Source of the DNA: an uncultured Myxococcales bacterium
Lineage (GTDB): Bacteria > Myxococcota_A > UBA9042 > DTJE01
Reading direction: 5' to 3'
Assembly: GCA_937975765.1 (NCBI GenBank)
Contig: CALJUR010000109.1
Span: 11,888-75,887, forward strand
DNA: 64,000 bases
Below, piece after piece: positions 26,286-33,664 of the stretch; positions within the stretch are counted from its first letter, which is position 1, and each line of letters starts with the position of its first letter. The notes under the pieces are model-generated. The model ran no database searches, was not told the origin of the DNA, and worked only from the letters and a program-made list of their open reading frames with translations. The position numbers were made by a program, and so were the translations under genes.

Positions 26286-27749
26286 ATGCAGACGATCACC
26301 GTGGATCCGATCACCCGCCTGGAAGGACACGGGAAGTTCGACATCTTCCTGGACGACGAGGGCCGGGTGCAGAACGTGTACTTCCAGATCCCCGAACTGC
26401 GGGGCATCGAGAAGTTCTGCGAGGGCCGCCCGGTCGAGGAACTGCCCCGGATCACGCAGCGGGCGTGCGGCGTCTGTCCCGGGCCGCACCACATCGCCGC
26501 ATCCAAGGCGTGCGACGGCGTCTACGGGGTCGAGCCGCCCCCCGGCGGCAAGAAGCTGCGCGAACTGTTCCTGAACGCGCACTTCCTGCACAGCCACATC
26601 GCGCACTTCTACGCGCTGGCCGCGCCGGACTTCGTGGTCGGGCCCCAGGCGGACCCGACCACCCGGCACATCCTGGGCGTGGTGGCGAAGGTGGGCCTGG
26701 AGATCGGCGGGCAGGTCATCGCGTCCCGGGCCAAGGCCCAGCGCATCCAGGCCATCATCGGCGGCAAGGCGACCCACGCGGTCTGCGGCCTGCCCGGCGG
26801 CATGAGCAAGGCCATCACGAAGCCCGAGGAGATCGACGAGATCCGCCGGCACTGCGTGGACCTGGTCGAGTTCGGCAAGTTCACGCTGAAGCTGTTCGAC
26901 GACGTGGTCCTGGGCAACAGCGCCTACGTGGACCTGATCGTGAACGGCCCGTACACCCTGAAGACCTACTACATGGGCATGGTGGACGAGAAGGGCCGCG
27001 TGAACTTCTACGACGGCGCGCTGCGGGTCGTCGACGAGGACGGCGCCGAGTTCGCGCGGTTCGACCCGCGGACGTACCTGGACCACGTCGCCGAGCACGT
27101 GGAGCCCTGGACCTACCTGAAGTTCCCTTACCTGAAGGCCATCGGCTGGGACGGCCTGCGGACCGGCAAGGACAGCGGCGTGTACCGGGTGGCCCCGCTG
27201 GCGCGCCTGAACGTGGCGACCGGCATGGCCACCCCCGTGGCGAACGAGGCCTTCCAGAAGTTCTTCACGGTCCTGGGCAAGGGACCGGTCCACGCGACGC
27301 TGGCGAACCACTGGGCCCGCGTCATCGAGATCATGTACTCGGCCGAGCGGTGCCTGGAACTGATCGACGACCCCGAGACCACGTCGCCGGACGTCCGCAC
27401 GATCCCGACCGGCATCGTCGGCGAGGGCGTGGGCGTGATCGAGGCGCCGCGCGGCACCCTGTTCCACCACTACCGGACCGACGGCGACGGCATCGTCACC
27501 CGGTGCAACATGCTGGTCGCGACCGGCAACAACAACGCGGCGATCTGCATGTCGATCCGGGACGCCGCGAAGGGGTTGATCCAGCCCGGCACCGAGGTCA
27601 CCGAGGGCATCCTGAACATGATCGAGATGGCCTTCCGGGCGTACGACCCGTGCTTCGGGTGCGCGACCCACTCGCTGCCGGGCCAGATGCCGATGGAGGT
27701 GCGGATGCACGACGCCCGCGGGGTGATCGTGCGCAGCGTGGTCCGGTAG
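26286..27749 (+). CDS. mvhA: [NiFe]-hydrogenase large subunit (MvhA type)
   Basis: Catalytic subunit that oxidises or makes H2 at the Ni-Fe(CN)2CO site. The 487 residues hold the four Ni ligands: RACGVC near the N-terminus (C61, C64) and DPCFGC near the C-terminus (C456, C459). N-terminal ITVDPITRLEGHG is the standard opening. After the DPCFGCATH motif (His462) there are 25 more residues, which the maturation protease removes once Ni is inserted; that protease is the next gene. ATG at 26286 is chosen for its GGAGG site seven bases upstream; an in-frame ATG at 26268 would add six residues. The spacer before it carries two palindromic repeats. Confidence 0.97.
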   Translation: MQTITVDPITRLEGHGKFDIFLDDEGRVQNVYFQIPELRGIEKFCEGRPVEELPRITQRACGVCPGPHHIAASKACDGVYGVEPPPGGKKLRELFLNAHFLHSHIAHFYALAAPDFVVGPQADPTTRHILGVVAKVGLEIGGQVIASRAKAQRIQAIIGGKATHAVCGLPGGMSKAITKPEEIDEIRRHCVDLVEFGKFTLKLFDDVVLGNSAYVDLIVNGPYTLKTYYMGMVDEKGRVNFYDGALRVVDEDGAEFARFDPRTYLDHVAEHVEPWTYLKFPYLKAIGWDGLRTGKDSGVYRVAPLARLNVATGMATPVANEAFQKFFTVLGKGPVHATLANHWARVIEIMYSAERCLELIDDPETTSPDVRTIPTGIVGEGVGVIEAPRGTLFHHYRTDGDGIVTRCNMLVATGNNNAAICMSIRDAAKGLIQPGTEVTEGILNMIEMAFRAYDPCFGCATHSLPGQMPMEVRMHDARGVIVRSVVR

Positions 27750-27768
27750 GGACCGGCACGGGGGGGCC

Positions 27769-28254
27769 ATGCGCACGCTGATCGTGGGGGTCGGCAGCAC
27801 CATCCGCGGGGACGACGCCGTCGGGCCGGCCGTGGCCGAGGCGCTGGCGCGGCGGGGCGGGCACGGCTTCGAGTGGATGCCGTTCGACGGCACCGCGCTG
27901 GACCTGCTGGGTGTGTTCTCGGGACCGCCGCGGTATGATCGCGCGGTCGTGATCGACTGCATGGCGAACGGGCGGCTGGACGAGGGCGAGGTCGCCCGGG
28001 TCACGCCCCCGGAAGGCCTGGCCCCCGAACAGGGATGGCTGTCGTCGCATCACGCCGGGGTGCTGGAGACGTTCGTGCTGGCCCGGAACCTGGGTTCGCC
28101 CCTGCCCGCCGACCTGCGGTTCTACGCGGTGGGCGTGAAGGATGCCAGCGCCTTCCGCGAGGGGCTGAGCCCGTCGCTGGCCGCCAGGCTGGACGCGATC
28201 GTCACGGACATCGCGTCGGACCTGGACATCCCGAAGGGGGGAGTGACCCAGTGA
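27769..28254 (+). CDS. Hydrogenase maturation endopeptidase (HycI/HybD family)
   Basis: Cleaves the C-terminal peptide of MvhA after nickel insertion. The 161 residues open VGVGSTIRGDDAVGPAVAEAL (GxGNxxxxDD type, with Asp near 16-17 as a Ni-sensing ligand) and contain VIDCMANG (second Asp) and SSHHAG (His ligand), matching the three metal-probing residues of the family. It follows mvhA by 19 bases, consistent with a dedicated enzyme. Its TGA overlaps the GTG of the next gene (GTGA). Confidence 0.92.
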   Translation: MRTLIVGVGSTIRGDDAVGPAVAEALARRGGHGFEWMPFDGTALDLLGVFSGPPRYDRAVVIDCMANGRLDEGEVARVTPPEGLAPEQGWLSSHHAGVLETFVLARNLGSPLPADLRFYAVGVKDASAFREGLSPSLAARLDAIVTDIASDLDIPKGGVTQ

Positions 28255-29003
28255 GGCGCCCTGCTCCCGACGACCCGTCGATCGAGGGCGTCACCGCGCC
28301 CGAGAACCGCCTCATCAACCACTTCTTCCACGACTTCAAGGGCGGCCTGTCCACGGTCATCATGTGCATGGACGCGCTGCGCGAGGGCATCGAGGGGCCG
28401 GTGTCGCAGGACCAGGACCGTTGGCTGGAGAAGGCCGAGCGCAACTGCCAGCACCTGGTGTCGCTGATCGACGACTTCCGCGACCTGACCCGCATGGAGG
28501 ACGGCTCGTACCCGCCGGAGGCCGAACCGGTCGACCCGGCGGCGATGTTCGAGCAACTGTCGCAGAACGTGGCGGACGAGGCGGCGCGGCGGCGGATCCG
28601 GACGGCGTTCGACCTGCCGGACGGGCTGCCGGGGCCGCGGATGGCCAGCCCGCTGGTGGGCCGGTCGCTGACCCGCATGTACGGGGTGCTGGTGGACTGC
28701 ACCCGGACGGGCGGCCTGCTGCTGACCACCGTGCACGTGCAGGGCACCGGGCCGCGCCCCGAACTGGTGATCCGGATCGAGAGCGAGGGCGTGGAATCGG
28801 ACGCCGCGCTGCTGGAGAGCGTGTTCGACAAGCTGTCGCAGGCGGGGGCGGGGCTGCAGTGGGGACGCGGCTACACGCTGCTGTTCTGCCGGACGGCGGC
28901 CCGGTACCTCGGGGGGGACCTGGTCCTTTCCCCCTGGCCGGGACGGGGCACCCGGGTGGACGTGCGGCTGCCGCTGGGCCCGCCCGGGCAGGATCGGGGT
29001 TGA
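28251..29003 (+). CDS. Small soluble histidine-kinase-like protein with degenerate ATPase domain
   Basis: A 250-residue cytoplasmic protein with a HisKA-like dimerisation helix and probable phospho-acceptor His27 (HDFKGGLSTV), a second helix ending LIDDFRDLTRMEDG, and a HATPase-like C-terminus. The ATP-binding domain is eroded: the N-box, usually N-A-x-K-Y/F, reads LVDCTRTG, and the G-box is reduced to GRGYTLLFCRTAARYLGG. It could be a phosphotransfer protein or a pseudokinase rather than an active kinase. GTG start overlaps the protease stop, and a GGGGGGAG site lies eight bases before it. Being in the hydrogenase operon, it may report on H2 or redox state to the receiver protein that follows; this is inference. 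Confidence 0.75.
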   Translation: MRRPAPDDPSIEGVTAPENRLINHFFHDFKGGLSTVIMCMDALREGIEGPVSQDQDRWLEKAERNCQHLVSLIDDFRDLTRMEDGSYPPEAEPVDPAAMFEQLSQNVADEAARRRIRTAFDLPDGLPGPRMASPLVGRSLTRMYGVLVDCTRTGGLLLTTVHVQGTGPRPELVIRIESEGVESDAALLESVFDKLSQAGAGLQWGRGYTLLFCRTAARYLGGDLVLSPWPGRGTRVDVRLPLGPPGQDRG

Positions 29004-29056
29004 TGGTGACCCCGGGCCGACGGCCGGGGGTCTTCTTTCGCAGGCAGGAGGAGGGG

Positions 29057-29467
29057 ATGGAAGGCAAGGCGAAGATCTTCATGGTGGACGACGACACCGA
29101 CCTGGTCGACATCGTCCGGTCGGTCCTGGAGGCCGCCGGGTACGAGTTCGCGTCGGCCGCCAGCGCCACGGAGGCGCTGGACATCGTCGACACGGTCGCG
29201 CCGGACCTCATCATCCTGGACGTGATGATGGAGGACCTGGTCGCCGGCTTCCGGGTGGTCAACCAGTTGCGGAACTTCGACGCGTTCCCGCAGAACCGGA
29301 AGTACGAGAAGGTGCCGATCCTGATGATGACGTCGATCCAGCAGCAGACGCGGATGAAGTTCAGCCAGGACGCGGGCAGCCGGCTGCTGCCGATCGACGC
29401 GTTCCTGGAGAAGCCCGTGAAGCCGCGCGCGCTGCTGCAGAAGATCTCGGAACTGCTGAACCGGTAG
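29057..29467 (+). CDS. Stand-alone response regulator receiver protein
   Basis: A single receiver domain of 136 residues with no output domain. The acidic pair (VDDDT, about D11-D13), the phospho-acceptor D55 (LIILDVMMED), a Thr switch (LMMTS) and the Lys of FLEKPVKP are present. A 12-residue insertion between the fourth strand region and its helix (RNFDAFPQNRKYEKV) lengthens the domain. Start ATG at 29057 has an AGGAGG site; an ATG at 29003, overlapping the kinase stop as TGATG, would add 18 residues without receiver sequence. Likely partners are the kinases on either side. Confidence 0.92.
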   Translation: MEGKAKIFMVDDDTDLVDIVRSVLEAAGYEFASAASATEALDIVDTVAPDLIILDVMMEDLVAGFRVVNQLRNFDAFPQNRKYEKVPILMMTSIQQQTRMKFSQDAGSRLLPIDAFLEKPVKPRALLQKISELLNR

Positions 29468-29485
29468 CCGCCGCGGGAGGCTGCC

Positions 29486-31495
29486 GTGCCCGGGAAGCCC
29501 CTCATCGACCGCCGGCAGGAGAGGCGGCCGACGCTGAGCATCCGCTGGACCGTCTTCGGCGCGTTCGCGCTGATGGCGCTGGCGGGCGGATCGGTGTCGG
29601 TGATGCTGGGGTACACCCTGACCTCGGACGCGGTGATCGGCGAGGCGCAGCGGCGCGTCGAGCAGGATCTGCGGTCGGCTTGGGCGCTGTTCGACCGGCA
29701 GGTGGACAACGTCCGGCACACGGCGCGGTTCGTGTCGATCCTGCGCCGCAGCCACGACGTGCTGGCCGGGGAGGCCGGCGAGAACGAGGTCGAGGACCTG
29801 CGCAAGCGCCTGGAGTCCATCCGTCAGAGGAGCGGGCTGGACTGGCTGACGCTGGTGGGCACGGACGGGCGGGTCGTGATGCGCACCCGGCCCCCGTATG
29901 CCGCGGGCGACGAACTGGTCCCGGACCCGGTGCGGCTGGGCGCGCTGGCGCAGGGGTCGGCCTCGGGCACGGTGCGGCTGTCCGCGGCAGCGCTGTCCGC
30001 CGAGGGGCCCGACCTGGCGGACCAGGCGGCGATCGACGTGCGTCCCACGCCGATGGCGTCGTCGATGGTGGAACGCCGCGAAACCGACGGGCTGGCGATC
30101 GAGGCAGCCGAGGCGGTGCTGGACGACGACGGGCGCCCGCTGGGGAGGGTGGTGGGCGGCATCCTGCTGAACCGCGACCGGGCCATCCCCGACGCGATCC
30201 GGGACACGGTCTTCCGCAACGAGTTCCTCCAGGGGCGGCCGATCGGCACCGCCACGATCTTCATGAACGACGTCCGCATCGCCACGAACGTGCTGGGCGA
30301 GGACGGGTCGCGCGCGATCGGCACGCGGGTGTCGAAGGCGGTCGAGGAGGTGGTGCTGGGCCAGGGCCTGCCCTACCGGGACCGCGCGTTCGTGGTCAGC
30401 GACTGGTACCTGACCGCGTACGACCCGGTGCGGGACCCGGACGGCAACGTCGTCGGCATCCTGTACGTGGGCCTGCTGGAGGCGAAGTTCCTGGGCTACC
30501 GGACGCGGCTGATCCAGTCGTTCGTGGCGATGACGGCGATCGGCATGGTGCTGGCGCTGCTGTTCGCGGGCGCGATCGCGTGGTGGCTGTCGCGCCCGAT
30601 CAAGCGGCTGATCGACGCTTCCCGGCGGATGGCGGCCCTGGATCGGAAGGTGCGCGTCGACACGCGGGGGGGAGTCTTCCGCGACATGCACGCGCTGAAC
30701 CAGGCCTTCAACCTGATGGCGGACAACCTGGACCGCGACGGCGAGGCGCTGGTCCGGGCGAACGACGCGCTGCAGGCCTCCAACGCGGACCTGAAGCAGT
30801 TGAACCAGAACTACATGGACATGCTGGAGTTCGTCACGCACGAACTGAAGTCGCCGCTGTCGTCGTGCCTGTTCGGGATCGGCTCGCTGAAGGAGGGGCT
30901 GATCGGGGTGCCGAACCCCGAGCAGGCGCGCGTGCTGGACGCGGTCGAGCGGAACCTGGAGTACCTGAACGAGATGATCCTGAACTACCTGAACCTGTCG
31001 CGCATCGAGAAGGACCAGTTGCGGTTCGAGCCACGGGAGGTCGCCTTCCGGGTGGTGGTGCTGGATCCGACGCTGGCGCAGGTGGCGCGGCAGGTGTACG
31101 CGGCCGGGATGTTCGTGGCGGTGGACGTGCCGGACGACGCGAGGATCCACGGGGACCGGGACCTGCTGAGGATCGTCATGGACAACCTGCTGTCCAACGC
31201 GATCAAGTACGGCCGGCCCAACAGCACGATCCGGGTATGGTACGAGAGGACCCCGGCCGGCGGGCACCGGTTCCACGTGCAGAACGAGGGCAAGGGGTTC
31301 AAGCCCGAGGACGGCGAGCGGCTGTTCCGCAAGTTCAGCCGACTGGACGTGGACGAACTGAGGGCCAAGCGCGGCACGGGCCTGGGCCTGTTCATCACGC
31401 GGCAGATCGTCGAAAGGCACCGGGGACGGATCTGGGCAGAGTCCCGCGAGAACGAGTGGGCGAGGTTCAGTTTCGAACTGCCCGGGGAGGCATAG
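29486..31495 (+). CDS. Membrane sensor histidine kinase with extracytoplasmic Cache-like domain
   Basis: Sensor kinase of 669 residues. Transmembrane helices at about 22-45 and 345-372 bracket a periplasmic ligand domain of about 300 residues resembling a Cache fold, ending with the DGNVVGILYVGLLEAKFLGY pattern of single/double Cache sensors. A HAMP linker (PIKRLIDASRRMAAL), a short coiled coil, HisKA with His452 (THELKSPLSS) and a HATPase domain (DNLLSNAIKYG; GKGF; GTGLGLFITRQIV) follow, all intact. It lies 18 bases after the receiver gene and 30 before the next kinase. The signal is unknown. Confidence 0.92.
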   Translation: MPGKPLIDRRQERRPTLSIRWTVFGAFALMALAGGSVSVMLGYTLTSDAVIGEAQRRVEQDLRSAWALFDRQVDNVRHTARFVSILRRSHDVLAGEAGENEVEDLRKRLESIRQRSGLDWLTLVGTDGRVVMRTRPPYAAGDELVPDPVRLGALAQGSASGTVRLSAAALSAEGPDLADQAAIDVRPTPMASSMVERRETDGLAIEAAEAVLDDDGRPLGRVVGGILLNRDRAIPDAIRDTVFRNEFLQGRPIGTATIFMNDVRIATNVLGEDGSRAIGTRVSKAVEEVVLGQGLPYRDRAFVVSDWYLTAYDPVRDPDGNVVGILYVGLLEAKFLGYRTRLIQSFVAMTAIGMVLALLFAGAIAWWLSRPIKRLIDASRRMAALDRKVRVDTRGGVFRDMHALNQAFNLMADNLDRDGEALVRANDALQASNADLKQLNQNYMDMLEFVTHELKSPLSSCLFGIGSLKEGLIGVPNPEQARVLDAVERNLEYLNEMILNYLNLSRIEKDQLRFEPREVAFRVVVLDPTLAQVARQVYAAGMFVAVDVPDDARIHGDRDLLRIVMDNLLSNAIKYGRPNSTIRVWYERTPAGGHRFHVQNEGKGFKPEDGERLFRKFSRLDVDELRAKRGTGLGLFITRQIVERHRGRIWAESRENEWARFSFELPGEA

Positions 31496-31525
31496 CCGGG
31501 GAGGCACGAGCCGAGGAGGCGGGCC

Positions 31526-33379
31526 ATGCAGACCGAGGACCGGCCGACGCCCGTGAAACTGCCCCCCGTCGAGGAGGAACTGGCGCAGCGCTGCGCGTGG
31601 CTGATCCGGCTGCGCTGGCTGGCGGTGGCGGGGGTGTTCCTGGGCGCCCTGGCGGCCTGGCTGCTGGCCACTGGGCTGCCGGTGCCGCACGTCGCTTTCT
31701 GCGTGTGCGGCGGGCTGATCCTGGCCTACAACCTGCTGTTCCTGCAGATCCTGCGGCACCTGCGGCGGCAGGAGATCTCGACGGTCGCCTGGGGGCGGTT
31801 CGCCAGCGCGCAGTTCCTGACGGACTGGGTCGCGCTGGGCGTGCTGGTGCACCTGACCGGCGGCATCGCCAGCCCGCTGCTGTTCTTTTTCGTGTTCCAC
31901 GCGATCCTGGCCAGCATCCTGCTGCCGCCCCGGCCGGCCTACGGGCACGCGACGTTCGGCGTGCTGCTGGTGGGGCTGCTGGCGCTGCTGGAGGGGGCGG
32001 GGCTGCTGCCGCACCGGCCGATGGAGGGATTCGAGGGCATCGACCCCCGCGACCTGCGGGCGGTCGCGACGCGGTTCCTGTTCTTCGCGACGGCGATCGT
32101 GTTCGCGACGCACCTGGCGGGTTCGATCGCGCGGCGTCTGTGGGCGCGGACGATGGAACTGACGCGGATGAAGGACTCGGTGGAGGCGGCGTTCCACCGG
32201 ACGCGGACGCTGTACGACATCGCGCGGGCCGTGAACTCGTCGCTGGACCTGTCGCAGGTGCTGAACACCATCGTGGCGCGCACGACGGTGGCGATGGACG
32301 GCAAGGCGTGCTCGATCCGGCTGCTGGACGAGGAGGGCCGGCTGCTGAAGTTGTCGGCGGCGTACGGGCTGTCGGACTCGTACCTGCAGAAGGGCGACGT
32401 GGACCCGGCGAGGAGCCCGGTGGACCAGTCGGCGATGACGGGCTGGGCGGTGCAGGTGCCGGACGTGGCCGAGGCGACGGCGTTCCAGTACCCGGTGGAG
32501 GCCCTGCGCGAGGGGATCCGGTCGGTCGTCGTGGCGCCGATGCTGCTGCGCGGCACGGCGATCGGCGTGCTGCGGCTGTACACCGCGCGCCGGCGGGAGT
32601 TTTCCGACGAGGACGTGGGGTTCCTGATGGCGATCGCGTCGCAGGGCGCGGCCGCGATCGAGAACGCGCGGGCGTTCCACCATCTGGAGGAACTGGAGGA
32701 GGCGAAGGCGAAGTTCGTGTTCCTGGTGCTGCACCAGTTGAAGACCCCGGTGGCGTCGCTGCGGTCCAGCCTGTCCATCCTGGAGGAGGGGTTCCTGGAC
32801 GAGGTGGACGAACGGAAGAAGGCGCTGGTGGCGCGGATGGTGCGGCGCGTGGGCGGCCTGCAGGACCTGCTGCACGACCTGATGGCGCTGGGCAGCATGA
32901 AGGGGCGCGTGACGGGGCGGGCGAAGGGGACGGTGGACCTGTCGGCGGTGGTGCGGGAGGTTCTGGACAAGGTGCAGTCCGAGGCGGAACGCAAGCGCAT
33001 CGGGATCGACGCGGTGCTGCCGGACGGGCCGGTGACGATGTCGGGGGACGCGGACGACCTGGACAAGGTGGTCGGGAACCTGGTGGAGAACGCGGTCAAG
33101 TACACGCCGGACGGGGGACGGGTTTCGGTGACCCTGGTGGCGGACCAGAGCCGGGCGAGGCTGGTGTGCCGCGACACGGGCATCGGCATCGGGGAGGAGG
33201 CGCTGGGGCGGGTCTTCGACGAGTTCTACCGCGCGGGCAACGCCAAGCAGTTCGCCGAGGGCACCGGGCTGGGGTTGTCGCTGGTGAAGCGCCTGGTGGA
33301 CCTGTACCACGGCGACATCCGGGTGGCGTCGAAGGTCGGCGAGGGAAGCACGTTCACGGTGGAGTTGCCTCTCGAGTAG
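31526..33379 (+). CDS. Membrane-anchored GAF-domain sensor histidine kinase
   Basis: Sensor kinase of 617 residues. Five or six hydrophobic helices fill residues 25-210 (for example LAVAGVFLGALAAWLLATGL and LLFFFVFHAILASILL), with almost no loops, so sensing is probably within the membrane. A GAF domain (about 230-385), HisKA with His403 (LHQLKTPVASL) and a complete HATPase (NLVENAVKYTPDGG; DTGIGI; GTGLGLSLVKRLV) follow. It ends the hydrogenase operon. Its TAG stop (33377-33379) is the first triplet of another family A palindrome. Confidence 0.92.
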   Translation: MQTEDRPTPVKLPPVEEELAQRCAWLIRLRWLAVAGVFLGALAAWLLATGLPVPHVAFCVCGGLILAYNLLFLQILRHLRRQEISTVAWGRFASAQFLTDWVALGVLVHLTGGIASPLLFFFVFHAILASILLPPRPAYGHATFGVLLVGLLALLEGAGLLPHRPMEGFEGIDPRDLRAVATRFLFFATAIVFATHLAGSIARRLWARTMELTRMKDSVEAAFHRTRTLYDIARAVNSSLDLSQVLNTIVARTTVAMDGKACSIRLLDEEGRLLKLSAAYGLSDSYLQKGDVDPARSPVDQSAMTGWAVQVPDVAEATAFQYPVEALREGIRSVVVAPMLLRGTAIGVLRLYTARRREFSDEDVGFLMAIASQGAAAIENARAFHHLEELEEAKAKFVFLVLHQLKTPVASLRSSLSILEEGFLDEVDERKKALVARMVRRVGGLQDLLHDLMALGSMKGRVTGRAKGTVDLSAVVREVLDKVQSEAERKRIGIDAVLPDGPVTMSGDADDLDKVVGNLVENAVKYTPDGGRVSVTLVADQSRARLVCRDTGIGIGEEALGRVFDEFYRAGNAKQFAEGTGLGLSLVKRLVDLYHGDIRVASKVGEGSTFTVELPLE

Positions 33380-33633
33380 GGAGGGGGCCCCGTCCCCCGC
33401 CTCCTGATGACATGCACGATCGTTCCAGGGAAGGCCGGGTCCCGGGGGTGCCCCTCCGGGAACGGAGGCCCGCAGGGGCTCTGCCCCCACCGGCCTCCTG
33501 CTGTCTACGGCGCGGCCAATGCATGGATTGCCCCCGCAAGGTGGCCGCGCCTCCGTCGGCTCCCTCCGGAGCACCCCCGGACCCGGCCCGCGCTCCTGCG
33601 TGGTCGTGTAAGGCGGGGGACGGGGCCCCCGCC
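33377..33633. repeat. Inverted pair of palindromic family A repeats in a 285-base spacer
   Basis: One copy in plus orientation (33377-33401, TAG = kinase stop) and one in minus orientation (33612-33633) bound about 210 bases of GC-rich sequence with no gene. The opposed arrangement recalls REPIN doublets. The spacer separates the convergent ends of the hydrogenase operon and hypF, so the hairpins may also act as terminators. Confidence 0.75.
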
Positions 33634-33664
33634 CAAGAAAAGGACAAGGCGCGGGTCCGCGGAT

